From: a virus | DNA: 26,868 nucleotides | Reading direction: 5' to 3' (one strand) | IMG/VR virus record: IMGVR_UViG_3300030380_004403 | Location: 1 to 26,868 of that record | Part shown: positions 7,707 to 15,575 of the stretch, piece by piece | Numbering within the stretch: position 1 is the first letter of the stretch | How the letters are laid out: each line of letters opens with the position of its first letter | Translations under genes and position numbers: made by a program | Notes under the pieces: generated by a model | What the model saw: the letters and a program-made list of their open reading frames with translations, nothing else | Databases searched by the model: none | What the model was told of the DNA's origin: nothing

Positions 7707-9383
7707 ATGACCGCATTAGATAGAGATTCGTTATTGAAGCGTTGGGATCCACTCCTTGAAGGTATCTCGGATGATCACGTCGCGTACCAGACGGCTCGCC
7801 TTTTTGAAAACCAAGCTAAGGAATTCCAAAAGCAGCGTATGGACGAAGAACTCAGTGACACGGCTACCACTACTGGTAAGATCGGCACATTCCAGAAGTT
7901 CGCTTTCCCGATGATCCGCCGTATGTACCCGGAACTGATCTTCAACAAGATCGGCGCCACGCAAACGATGGACGGCCCGGTTTCGCAAATCTTCTACATG
8001 GGCAACTCGCGTGCAGTAAGTGGCACGGAGAACATCGTGTACTCGAAGTTCAACATTACCCCGCTGGGTCTGGTTGCCGAGCCGATCGGCTCTGTGTCGT
8101 CGAACGAACTTGCTGGCGCTGCGGCCAAGCTTGATTGGAACTCGGATGAGGTTCGTCAGGCCTCGGCTCTGAATGCTGGCACTCTTGGCGTTTCCGGTTT
8201 CGACCTCTCGAACGTCATTGCGGCTCAGAACGGTTCGCCCTCGACCACGATGGGTGGTCAGATCGCTGGATTCCCTGAGGCTTCGTCGATCCTGGGTTAC
8301 TCGGTTTCGTCGGCTGAAAGACTGAAGAACACCGAGATTCCTGAGGTTAACCTTCACATCGAAAAGCAAACCGTGCAAGCGCGTGAGCGTAAGATGAGAG
8401 CCCTTTGGACGCTGGAAGCCGCTCAAGACCTGAAGGCTTACCACAACCTGGACATGGAAGCCGAGCTTACGGATCTTCTGTCGAAGGAAATGAACCTCGA
8501 AATCGATCGTGAACTCATCGAAGACATTCGTATGATCGCTTACGGCCCCGGCACTCTCAGCGATATGGGTGGTTTCTACCTTGAGTCGCTTTACCAGGGT
8601 GGTGCGGATAACTTCCCCGGCATCGGCGGCGATGCTCGCATGGGTTCGAGAGCGGGTGGCACGTTCACCGCTGGTGCTTACGAGTACGACTTCGACACGA
8701 CTCTGGCGAACGATCAGAAGAATGTTGGTGCTCAGACTGCTGGCACGGGTATCCTGAAGCGTCACTCGAACATCTACGTCATGGACGTTAAGAACTTCAT
8801 CACGGCTGCGCCGGGTGCGACTACTACAAGTCTCGCTCCGCGTCACCTGGGCGAAGCGTTCTCGAACGTTCTGGCTCTGATCAACTTTGCGAGCACGGAC
8901 ATCTACCGTACGACCCTGCGTGGTCCTGGTAACGTTCTGATCACCTCCCCGATCATCGCTTCGATGCTTGAGTCGGCTGCGAAACTTGAGGGTGGCCTCG
9001 CCCGCGAGGATGGCCCGACCAACATGGGCGGCGATCAAATCCAATACGTTGGTAAGTTCGCTGGTAAGTACGACCTTATCGTTGATCCGATGTTCCCAGA
9101 AGACGAGATCATCGTTGGTTACAAGGGTAACAGCCCGATGGACGCTGGCTTCTTCTACTGCCCGTACATCCCGCTCCAGCCTCTGGACACGGTTGTGGAT
9201 CCTGAGACCTTCCAGCCGAGAAAGGGTATCCTGACTCGTTACGGCAAGGTCGCTGTGCAACCTGCTTCGCGCTTCTACCGCGTGATCAGAATTGTGGGTC
9301 TTGGCAACGACTTCCTGACACCGCAAATCTTCCGTCAGGCTGCTTACGATGGTAAGAGCTTTGGTAGTGCCTACACCGTCTAA
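7707..9383 (+). CDS. 23: Major capsid protein (gp23-like)
   Basis: A 558-residue T4-type major head protein. The N-terminal arm (LLKRWDPLLEGI, then LFENQAKEF) closely follows T4 gp23 (LLNKWKPLLEG, then IFENQEKDF). The core contains RALWTLEAAQDLKAYHNLDM and KEMNLEIDRELIEDI, and the C-terminal part contains VGYKGNSPMDAGFFYCPY and TRYG, all matching gp23 blocks. The cut site that T4 gp23 has at Glu65-Ala66 (LTE-A) is not obvious: the aligned region reads LSD-T at residues 49-52 and the linker is shorter. Codon use differs sharply from neighbours, being rich in tcg, ctg, ccg, atc and aac, as expected for the most highly expressed virion gene. agagg upstream of the ATG is the ribosome site. A strong terminator follows the stop. 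Confidence 0.97.
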   Translation: MTALDRDSLLKRWDPLLEGISDDHVAYQTARLFENQAKEFQKQRMDEELSDTATTTGKIGTFQKFAFPMIRRMYPELIFNKIGATQTMDGPVSQIFYMGNSRAVSGTENIVYSKFNITPLGLVAEPIGSVSSNELAGAAAKLDWNSDEVRQASALNAGTLGVSGFDLSNVIAAQNGSPSTTMGGQIAGFPEASSILGYSVSSAERLKNTEIPEVNLHIEKQTVQARERKMRALWTLEAAQDLKAYHNLDMEAELTDLLSKEMNLEIDRELIEDIRMIAYGPGTLSDMGGFYLESLYQGGADNFPGIGGDARMGSRAGGTFTAGAYEYDFDTTLANDQKNVGAQTAGTGILKRHSNIYVMDVKNFITAAPGATTTSLAPRHLGEAFSNVLALINFASTDIYRTTLRGPGNVLITSPIIASMLESAAKLEGGLAREDGPTNMGGDQIQYVGKFAGKYDLIVDPMFPEDEIIVGYKGNSPMDAGFFYCPYIPLQPLDTVVDPETFQPRKGILTRYGKVAVQPASRFYRVIRIVGLGNDFLTPQIFRQAAYDGKSFGSAYTV

Positions 9384-9407
9384 TCCTTAACGGTTAGATA
9401 GTGTTTG

Positions 9408-9439
9408 AAAAAGGCTCGGATTTAATCCGAGCCTTTTTT
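9408..9439 (+). terminator. Rho-independent terminator after major capsid gene
   Basis: Perfect nine-base stem ggctcggat (9413-9421) and atccgagcc (9425-9433) with a three-base loop, preceded by five A and followed by six T. The flanking A and T runs extend the pairing, so it could act on both strands, but only plus-strand genes flank it. Confidence 0.93.
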
Positions 9440-9450
9440 GTATCTCTGGG

Positions 9451-9457
9451 GTAAATA
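9451..9457 (+). promoter_or_regulatory. Possible late-type box GTAAATA before gp13
   Basis: GTAAATA lies between the terminator and the gp13 start, where a new promoter is needed. It is only eight bases before the ATG at 9466, which would make the transcript almost leaderless, so this instance is weaker than the others. Confidence 0.35.
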
Positions 9458-9465
9458 ATATTGAT

Positions 9466-10329
9466 ATGCCTAGTAAAATTGGAGTACCAGTTGTTAGATC
9501 TTATGGCTCCTCTTATGGAGTTTATGGGGGCGATCAACTCAAAGACTATAAGAGTCCCAAAGATAAAGACTTAAACAACAAGGACGCAAAAGACGTAAAT
9601 GAGTTTAAGACTTTTAATAGGACAATCAAAGATTATGTCCTTGCTAAGTTAGGGCATCCGATCATTGATGTTGAGCTTGATGACTTTCAGATCCAAATCT
9701 GTATTGATGAGGCGATTTCCAAACTAGAATATCACGCTCCTGATTGGATGACGCAATATGCTGTGTTTAAAACAGAGAGCGGCGTTAATGTCTACGATCT
9801 TCCTCAGGAAATTGCAGATAACCTAAACGATGTTTGGTATCGACGAGACTTCTTCAAGTTTGGTGCAAACCCTGGCTCACTTGAGTTTGATTTTGCTATC
9901 ATGTTTTTTACGAATACTGGCTTATTTAACAATTATAATGTTAGCCAGTATCTTCTTATGCAGCAATACCTAAAACAAGTTAAGAATGTTTTAGGTCAAA
10001 TGTCTACATGGCAACTTATCAATAATAAGTTCCTTCAGTTATTTCCTGTCCCTGAAGAGAATGATGAAGATGTCATCCTAGAATTCAGAGCTTTTGATCC
10101 AAATACTTTACACCACGCTTACAAGAGTTGGTTACAGAGGTATACACTTGCATTAGCTAAGGAAGTTTTAGGGGGTATTAGAAGCAAGTATCAGACTCTC
10201 CCAGGTCCTGGAGGAGGCACCATTCTTAACGGTGATATCCTGTCTCAAGAAGCCTCTAGAGAGAAACAAGCATTAGTTGAAGAGCTTATGTCAGAAATCG
10301 AGGCTCCTCCTTTATTTGACATCTTCTAA
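9466..10329 (+). CDS. 13: Neck protein (gp13-like)
   Basis: A 287-residue protein fitting T4 gp13 (about 309 residues), a neck component that closes the filled head and receives the tail. The family pattern is visible: an N-terminal LAKLGHPIIDVELDDFQIQI segment followed by a helical IDEAISKLEYHAPDW. The C-terminal block reads LALAKEVLGGIRSKY, then LPGPGGGTILNGD and a final Glu-rich helix (EKQALVEELMSEIEAP). The order gp13-gp14-gp15 follows T4, and the stop overlaps the next ATG (TAATG). No clear ribosome site precedes the ATG, in line with a very short leader. Confidence 0.85.
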   Translation: MPSKIGVPVVRSYGSSYGVYGGDQLKDYKSPKDKDLNNKDAKDVNEFKTFNRTIKDYVLAKLGHPIIDVELDDFQIQICIDEAISKLEYHAPDWMTQYAVFKTESGVNVYDLPQEIADNLNDVWYRRDFFKFGANPGSLEFDFAIMFFTNTGLFNNYNVSQYLLMQQYLKQVKNVLGQMSTWQLINNKFLQLFPVPEENDEDVILEFRAFDPNTLHHAYKSWLQRYTLALAKEVLGGIRSKYQTLPGPGGGTILNGDILSQEASREKQALVEELMSEIEAPPLFDIF

Positions 10330-10874
10330 TGAGATATAAAGTAAACACACCACCGACTAACATTCCTGATGAAAGGGATGCTCGTTTATCGTTATTCAAA
10401 AAGAAGAACGATAAGAATCTATTTAACATGATAGATTCTGAGAACATTAAGTTGTCTGGTTCGAAGATCAAGGTTTACAAATATGTTAAGAGCAATGACG
10501 TAGACGATATCTATATGGAGTCTCGTCAAAAAACCATATCTCCTGAACCTATGGTTGTGTGGGGTCACTTTGATCCTCGACCGATTGAAGAAAACCTTTC
10601 TCAGTTCGGTGTTGAGGTTCAATATGATCAAGTGTTTAACTTTAACAAATCATATGTTGAGAATATCTTAGGGTCACCAATAGAAATCGGTGACGTTCTT
10701 GAGCCTGAGTTTCAAGATATTAAGTTTGAAGTATACGAAGTTCAAGAAGATAGCTTTGAAGCTTATGGCGTTTACCACTTATTAGTTCATGCTAAGGTGC
10801 TCCGAGATACTCAAGATATTCACAACGAGGATTACTTTGATAGGTCGGATAATACTGGAGGCAGACCTTACTAA
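10329..10874 (+). CDS. 14: Neck protein (gp14-like)
   Basis: A 181-residue protein with features I associate with the gp14 neck or head-closure family of T4-like phages: VDDIYMESRQKTISPEPMVVWGHFDP, an acidic NLSQFGVEVQ segment, then FNFNKSYVENILG, IGDVLEPEFQDIKFEVYEV and AYGVYHLLVHAKVLRD. It is shorter than T4 gp14 (256 residues). It acts with gp13 at the head-tail junction. The ATG overlaps the gp13 stop and the stop overlaps the next ATG, both as TAATG, indicating coupled translation in one operon. Confidence 0.8.
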   Translation: MRYKVNTPPTNIPDERDARLSLFKKKNDKNLFNMIDSENIKLSGSKIKVYKYVKSNDVDDIYMESRQKTISPEPMVVWGHFDPRPIEENLSQFGVEVQYDQVFNFNKSYVENILGSPIEIGDVLEPEFQDIKFEVYEVQEDSFEAYGVYHLLVHAKVLRDTQDIHNEDYFDRSDNTGGRPY

Positions 10875-11518
10875 TGTCCAAGAGTCTTAAAAAACAAGTA
10901 TTAGAAATGACTAACGATAAGATTCGTCCTGTCATTGATAACGTGTATCGAGAGAGTCTCAGATCCATTCTAGCAGAGTTTGGTAATTTACATTACATCG
11001 ATGGTAATGGTAAAAAAGTTCAAGTAAAGTGTATCTATGGAAACCCAGAAAGAATTGCTGGCAAGCTCAAGGCAGACAATACACTAATACTTCCAATGAC
11101 AACAGTTGTTGAAACTGAAACTCTTAATGATGACAACAGAAGAAGATATAATCCAGTCGTTGTGAGCGACAAGTATTGGGATGAGGAGAAGCTTAGAGCA
11201 AGAAGAATTTTAAGTTTAGCTCCAAGACCCATTAATATATCCTACGAGATAAACCTATGGTGTAAGTACAAAGCCGATTTGGACATGTTGCGATCTACCA
11301 TATTTTCCAAGTTTAACCCAGACGTTCAGCTTACAACTCAATTTTCCAGAATAAGTAAATTATTTCTAGTGAGTGAATCTGATGTGGGTGCAGTAACCGT
11401 TCAGGACACTGAAGATAGAGTATTACAGAAAACAATCACTGTAAGCTTGGAGACCTATATTGAGAATCCTAAATTTGCGATAACGAATACAGGTCAGATT
11501 AAGGAGTTTAACGTATAA
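10874..11518 (+). CDS. 15: Tail sheath terminator/stabiliser (gp15-like)
   Basis: A 214-residue protein placed where gp15 is expected, directly after gp14. The family layout is visible: an N-terminal helix, a beta region with RRRYNPVVVSDKYW, and the core INISYEINLWCKYKADLDML, then IFSKFNPDVQL. T4 gp15 shows the corresponding pattern of a Tyr-Glu-Leu strand followed by a helix and F-x-P-x-F. gp15 caps the sheath and tube and connects the tail to the neck. T4 gp15 is 272 residues, so this is a short version. Both ends are TAATG overlaps. Confidence 0.75.
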   Translation: MSKSLKKQVLEMTNDKIRPVIDNVYRESLRSILAEFGNLHYIDGNGKKVQVKCIYGNPERIAGKLKADNTLILPMTTVVETETLNDDNRRRYNPVVVSDKYWDEEKLRARRILSLAPRPINISYEINLWCKYKADLDMLRSTIFSKFNPDVQLTTQFSRISKLFLVSESDVGAVTVQDTEDRVLQKTITVSLETYIENPKFAITNTGQIKEFNV

Positions 11519-11982
11519 TGCCCATTACGTTTAACGTTACAATAGTGGAGAGGGGAAGACCTAATATCACTAGAAGTATGACTCGCGGTGTAGATGCTGT
11601 AAGCGATGAGGCAAGAAATGCTGCTATTCGTGCTGCTGCTGCTGCTGCTGCTGCTAATCAAGATAAGGATCTAGAAGACGCACCGCCTTCGGTTGCTACT
11701 AATTTGTCTGTTTCACCCATAGTTACCATATTATCTAACCAATACATTGCCACTATTAATCCTGGATTGGACGGTGAAATTCCTGGTAACGATATTGGAT
11801 TAGACTACGGATCGAATGATAGGCAAGTTGATTTAACATTATCTTTGCAACAATTAATTTCTGACAGTAGTACTCAACCCGGTCAAATAGATATAACTCT
11901 TTCAAGAACTGCAACACAAGATGTAGGTATAAATTTAGGCTTGCCGTCTAGTATGTCAACTTCTTCTGACTTTGATGCCTAA
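11518..11982 (+). CDS. Unknown virion-block protein with polyalanine run
   Basis: A 154-residue protein that I do not recognise. The N-terminus starts with a short beta segment (ITFNVTIVERGRPNIT), then comes a helix ending in eight alanines encoded by GCT repeats (11632-11655). The rest is Asp/Ser/Thr-rich and beta-like. It starts at a TAATG overlap with gp15, so it is part of the neck operon. In T4, genes 16 and 17 (terminase) follow 15, but this protein is far too small and lacks an ATPase motif. A structural accessory role is inferred from context. Confidence 0.6.
   Translation: MPITFNVTIVERGRPNITRSMTRGVDAVSDEARNAAIRAAAAAAAANQDKDLEDAPPSVATNLSVSPIVTILSNQYIATINPGLDGEIPGNDIGLDYGSNDRQVDLTLSLQQLISDSSTQPGQIDITLSRTATQDVGINLGLPSSMSTSSDFDA
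11632..11655 (+). repeat. Trinucleotide repeat (GCT)8 coding for polyalanine
   Basis: Eight uninterrupted GCT codons inside the unknown gene after gp15. Perfect runs of this kind can slip during replication and change protein length. Confidence 0.95.
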
Positions 11983-12014
11983 TGTTTTAAGGTTAGTTTT
12001 GAATACAGTTAAAG

Positions 12015-12021
12015 CTAAATA
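12015..12021 (+). promoter_or_regulatory. Late-type promoter box CTAAATA
   Basis: CTAAATA lies 18 bases before the ATG at 12040. The region from here to the start codon (TAAATAT, then TGGAG, TTTATAT and ATG) is nearly repeated before the next gene at 12586-12610. Confidence 0.55.
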
Positions 12022-12039
12022 TTATTGGAGTTTTATATA

Positions 12040-12558
12040 ATGGTTTGGACAAACTTAGGTAAACAAAGAATGTTTGAAGAGTTCTTCTGCTCAGGTGCAG
12101 TGGATGCTACTTTTAGAGTTGTTCTATTGAATAACACTGCGACTTCCGCACTAACTGCTGACACTTCATCGACTTCAGTTTTGGCGCTTAGTGGTGCAGT
12201 CGTATCTTCTCTTCCCTCAACAGCAAGTGGTAGTCCTGGGTTAGGGGGCACCTCAGGTCTGACCATTGTTAGGGACGCGGCTTTCGACGGATCTAACTTT
12301 GAGGTATCAAGCTCATCTCAGCTAGGGGCGAGCGCCGCTAGGGCAGTTTTAGCTACTGGTAATAATGCCTTTCAATTTTCGGGAGCATTCAGTAACGCTA
12401 GGTATGTGGCTTTAGTGCAGGGCGGCGCAAGCCAAGCTACTCCTTTCACATTTGCCAACAACAATGAAATTTACGCTTGGTGGGATATCGGGACTGACAC
12501 TGATATAGCAGCAGGAAATACATTAACTATTACTAATCTATCATTACAAGGACAGTAA
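12040..12558 (+). CDS. Virion structural protein, beta-rich, unknown
   Basis: A 172-residue protein. The ATG at 12040 is chosen because ggag (12027-12030) lies nine bases upstream and the longer TTG-start version would run through this ribosome site. The N-terminus (VWTNLGKQRMFEEFF) resembles a common opening of small virion proteins in many phages (a T-N-x-G-K-x-R motif). The rest is Ser/Ala/Thr/Gly-rich and beta-like, ending in ITNLSLQG. It may be a decoration or minor tail protein; I cannot assign a T4 equivalent. Its own late-type box and leader suggest strong separate expression. Confidence 0.7.
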   Translation: MVWTNLGKQRMFEEFFCSGAVDATFRVVLLNNTATSALTADTSSTSVLALSGAVVSSLPSTASGSPGLGGTSGLTIVRDAAFDGSNFEVSSSSQLGASAARAVLATGNNAFQFSGAFSNARYVALVQGGASQATPFTFANNNEIYAWWDIGTDTDIAAGNTLTITNLSLQGQ

Positions 12559-12585
12559 ATTAACTCTTTTTAAACGACTGCAATA

Positions 12586-12592
12586 GTAAATA
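12586..12592 (+). promoter_or_regulatory. Late-type promoter box GTAAATA
   Basis: GTAAATA lies 15 bases before the ATG at 12608, with ggag (12598-12601) as ribosome site. A start six bases after the box would put the ribosome site at the very 5' end of the transcript. Confidence 0.5.
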
Positions 12593-12607
12593 TATGTGGA
12601 GCTTTAT

Positions 12608-12850
12608 ATGAAAGTAGTTAAGAATACAAGTATGCAGGGCATCTACGTTGTCTTTGAAACCCCTGAAGGGTCACTTCAAAGATTCCTAGGATCTAAGTCT
12701 AGCATAGAAGTTCCTGATTCTTGGGGTGGTAGAGTTCTTGATAATCTTATCGTGAGGAGAATGGTAAAAGTTACCAATGTGCAAGAGCCTCCGGTGCCGA
12801 TTGCTCCCTCTGTTCCAGCACCTAAAAAGAAAACTAAAAAGAGTAATTAA
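12608..12850 (+). CDS. Small unknown protein before tail sheath
   Basis: An 80-residue protein. ATG 12608 is preferred over an in-frame GTG at 12596 because ggag at 12598-12601 is well placed for it. Residues 1-55 look like a small beta-rich fold (GIYVVFETPEGSLQRFLG, then IEVPDSWGGRVLDNLIVRRMVKV). A Pro/Val/Ala linker and a Lys-rich tail follow. I have the impression of similar short proteins beside tail genes in other phages but cannot name the family. It ends two bases before the sheath gene start and is likely co-transcribed with it. Confidence 0.65.
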   Translation: MKVVKNTSMQGIYVVFETPEGSLQRFLGSKSSIEVPDSWGGRVLDNLIVRRMVKVTNVQEPPVPIAPSVPAPKKKTKKSN

Positions 12851-12852
12851 TC

Positions 12853-14916
12853 ATGGCAATACCTACTAGTCCTTCCATTGTAGTTCTTGAGAATGATGTT
12901 TCAATCTACACCCCTAACGTTAATTCCAGCGTAGTGGGTATTGTGGGGTTTGCTGATAGAGGCCCCACTGACAAGCCCACACTAATCACTAGCCAAGCAA
13001 ACCTTCTTAAAAACTTTGGTAAGCCTAACTCCGCTATCCCTGGTCAAGGCTTAGAAGGCGCTTTGGAAATTCTTGAAGCTACGAATCAATTGTACTTTGT
13101 TCGCGCTGCGGGCACTGACAAGTTGGAGGCCAGCGCCAATATTGAATTGGGCGCTGCTCCTGCATTTGCACTTTCGGGTAACTGGAACCCAGTTGCCCCA
13201 TCTTCGATCTACTACAGTGTTAGTGATGGTACGGGAACATTTAAAGCTAGTGGTTTAGTAACTGTTCCGGCTTCCTCGACAACCTTTAAAACAAGAAAGG
13301 ATGTTCTCTTTAACTCTTTTGATCCGACTCTCGTTGATGATCAGCCTGTGTATGCTGCTGTGAGTGGTAGTACTCTGATGCTTGCCTCCAAGTTTGCAGG
13401 GTCAGGCGCTGCTATGCAACTGTCTAGCACAGGGCCATACGGTGGAATTGGTGTCGTTGACTCTGGATTTAGATTCCTTCCGATAAATGCGGATGGGAAT
13501 GCTTCGAGCGTGCCTGCGGGTGACGGTAACCCCAACCTCGCCAGTTCTGTCCAAACAACTGGCTTTACAATTAGCAGTGTCTGTCTTAAAGCTTACAGCT
13601 TATACCCTGGCACTGGTTACAACCTTAGCTCTTTAAGAGACGGTACAACTCAGGGAATTTCGGTTGAAGTTCAAAACAGATCGGTTAAAGATAGAGTGGT
13701 CGTGAACAACGAGGGCTCGCAAGCCGAGTCTTTTGTCGGATCTCTTGTTGCATCGGGTGCCGACTTCTTTGAGGAAGTTCTTCAAAATGATGAACTCAAT
13801 GCTAAGTCAGATTACATTTACGTTAATGCTTTCAAGAAATCGGACGCCAGCGATTACACGGGTTTCCCAGATGTAATCAGTGATAAGCTGGAGACGGCAG
13901 TTGATCTTGCCTCGACTGCTGATGCGGGTCTTCCTTCTAAGAAGCCTAGGTTTGTTAAACTGGTTGAAGGCACCTACAACTTGGGTGGTGGAGATAGTGG
14001 CTATGGTATTACAGGGACCGATCAACCGGATTCGACTTCGGAAACTGCCATCATCGGAAACGCCGCTACCAAGACAGGTATTCACGCTTTAGACGATGAT
14101 TCGCTGAACATCTCAATAGCTTCGGTGCCGGGTATTACAGATGATAATGTTCAGAATGAGCTTATCACGCTTGCTGAGTCGTCCAAAAACTTCTTAGCTC
14201 TGATATCTCCTCCTTATGCTCTGGGCAGTGTTCAAAACGCTGTTGATTGGCTCAACGGTAAGGGTGTTAGAACTGCTGCTGTAAACTCTTCTTACGCTGC
14301 TGCTTACTGGCCTTGGGTTCAAGTCTTTAACTCCTTCGCTGGTGCTGAAGAATGGTATGATCCGGCGATCTTTGCTGCGCGTCAATGCGTCTTTACTGAC
14401 AACGTTTCGGAGCCTTGGTTTGCTCCTGCTGGCCTGAATAGAGGTCGCTTAACCAAGCCCACTGACACTGAGCAAAGTCTCAATCAAGGCGATAGAGATA
14501 CGCTATATGCTAACGCTCTTAACCCGATCAAGAAAGATCCCACAGGTGGTATTGTGATCTTCGGTCAGAAAACCACTCAAAGAACTCCGACCGCGCTCGA
14601 CAGAGTTAACGTTCGTAGACTGATGATCTTCGTTCGAAAGACATTGCTTTCGCTCGGTAAGCCTTTCCAGTTCGAGCCTAACGATCAGTTCACCTGGGAG
14701 TTGGTTGAGAATGCTATTAGTCCTTTCCTCAGCGATCTGATTGGTAGAAGAGCCATTACTGAGGGTGCTGTCAAGTGTGACTCCACCACGAACACTCCTC
14801 TGAGAGTTGATAGAAACGAGCTTTGGTGCTCGGTAAGCATCAAGCCGACTAAGGTTGCTGAGACGGTTGTCTTCGAAGTTAACCTCACAAGCCAATCGGC
14901 AACCATTAACGGGTAA
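12853..14916 (+). CDS. 18: Tail sheath protein (gp18-like)
   Basis: A 687-residue contractile tail sheath subunit, close in size to T4 gp18 (659). The N-terminus shows the sheath start (PSIVVLENDVSIYTPN, then VVGIVGFADRGPTDKPTLIT and NLLKNFG). The conserved C-terminal domain is present: LDRVNVRRLMIFVRKTLLSL, KPFQFEPNDQFTWELVENAI, and a final beta strand KPTKVAETVVFEVNL used for inter-subunit linking. The central region (residues about 100-360) is the variable protruding part. Part of the gene shares the GC-richer codon choice of the capsid gene. The tube gene follows after five bases, as in T4. Confidence 0.96.
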   Translation: MAIPTSPSIVVLENDVSIYTPNVNSSVVGIVGFADRGPTDKPTLITSQANLLKNFGKPNSAIPGQGLEGALEILEATNQLYFVRAAGTDKLEASANIELGAAPAFALSGNWNPVAPSSIYYSVSDGTGTFKASGLVTVPASSTTFKTRKDVLFNSFDPTLVDDQPVYAAVSGSTLMLASKFAGSGAAMQLSSTGPYGGIGVVDSGFRFLPINADGNASSVPAGDGNPNLASSVQTTGFTISSVCLKAYSLYPGTGYNLSSLRDGTTQGISVEVQNRSVKDRVVVNNEGSQAESFVGSLVASGADFFEEVLQNDELNAKSDYIYVNAFKKSDASDYTGFPDVISDKLETAVDLASTADAGLPSKKPRFVKLVEGTYNLGGGDSGYGITGTDQPDSTSETAIIGNAATKTGIHALDDDSLNISIASVPGITDDNVQNELITLAESSKNFLALISPPYALGSVQNAVDWLNGKGVRTAAVNSSYAAAYWPWVQVFNSFAGAEEWYDPAIFAARQCVFTDNVSEPWFAPAGLNRGRLTKPTDTEQSLNQGDRDTLYANALNPIKKDPTGGIVIFGQKTTQRTPTALDRVNVRRLMIFVRKTLLSLGKPFQFEPNDQFTWELVENAISPFLSDLIGRRAITEGAVKCDSTTNTPLRVDRNELWCSVSIKPTKVAETVVFEVNLTSQSATING

Positions 14917-14921
14917 TAATT

Positions 14922-15503
14922 ATGGCAAATTTTTACAAAGAAAACAGAGGCTTTGATGCAGGTAATGCGCTGCCTAGAATCTCTCAAGATATCGATTCAG
15001 TAAGGGCATACCAGTTTGAGGTTCGCTTTGCAGGACTTCCTCCAGGCTTCTCAAACTCTGGTGATAGCTTAACCTTAGCTGCGAAGCAAGTTTCTCCTGT
15101 TGCCGTTTCGGTTGAAGACATCGTGGTTGATCGTGTGAATGACAGGCTGTACTACCCTGGTAAGTTTACTCCTGAAAACATCACAGTTACTTTCGACAAC
15201 CTGTATGTCGCAGACTCGTCCCCTGCTCTGTGGAACTGGTTCAAGAGTATCTATGACCCGATCACAGGTGATATGACTCAGTTTGCTGCTCCTGGTGGCA
15301 CTAGACCGGGTGGCTTTAAGGCTAACAAGATGACGATTGTGGAGCTTGATAACACCATGGAACCTCACGCTGAAATTGAGGTCTACGGAGTCTACCCCAC
15401 AGGTGTCCGATTCTCTGAAAAGAATTACTCGACAAACGAGTTCTCAACGATCGAATGCACATTCCGCTACGACTTCGTTGATTACACTAAGACGGGAGAC
15501 TAG
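14922..15503 (+). CDS. 19: Tail tube protein (gp19-like)
   Basis: A 193-residue subunit of the inner tail tube, similar in size to T4 gp19 (163 residues) and in the usual place behind the sheath. Family features include VRAYQFEVRFAGLP near the N-terminus, NITVTFDNLYVADSSPALWNW, the central FKANKMTIVELD with a following EIEVYGVYPTGVRFSEKNY, and the C-terminal STIECTFRYDFVDY. The protein assembles into hexameric rings through which DNA passes. Transcription probably ends or is attenuated at the hairpin starting 23 bases after the stop. Confidence 0.95.
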   Translation: MANFYKENRGFDAGNALPRISQDIDSVRAYQFEVRFAGLPPGFSNSGDSLTLAAKQVSPVAVSVEDIVVDRVNDRLYYPGKFTPENITVTFDNLYVADSSPALWNWFKSIYDPITGDMTQFAAPGGTRPGGFKANKMTIVELDNTMEPHAEIEVYGVYPTGVRFSEKNYSTNEFSTIECTFRYDFVDYTKTGD

Positions 15504-15526
15504 TAAACCCTCTATTGCAAGTTGAG

Positions 15527-15560
15527 ATAGCCTTCTCTCTAAATAAGAGAGAAGGCTATT
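15527..15560 (+). terminator. Long perfect hairpin after tail tube gene, weak T tract
   Basis: A perfect 14-base stem (15527-15540 and 15546-15559) with loop aaata. The following sequence ttgtct is only weakly T-rich, so termination may be partial. The loop and last stem bases also read CTAAATA (15539-15545), the late-type promoter box. Confidence 0.7.
15539..15545 (+). promoter_or_regulatory. CTAAATA box in hairpin loop
   Basis: The late-type box lies in the loop of the hairpin and 30 bases before the ATG at 15576. A second candidate for the same gene is TATTAT at 15565-15570, five bases before the ATG. No good ribosome site is visible before 15576. Confidence 0.35.
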
Positions 15561-15575
15561 TGTCTATTATAAGTT

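Noticed and set aside
7731-9326. 531-codon open frame on the minus strand across the capsid gene
   Set aside because: It is an antisense shadow caused by the biased codon use of the major capsid gene; the translation has no recognisable domain and the plus-strand gp23 match is clear.
11518-12850. Terminase genes 16/17 between gp15 and gp18
   Set aside because: The three genes there are 80-172 residues, with no Walker A or nuclease motifs.
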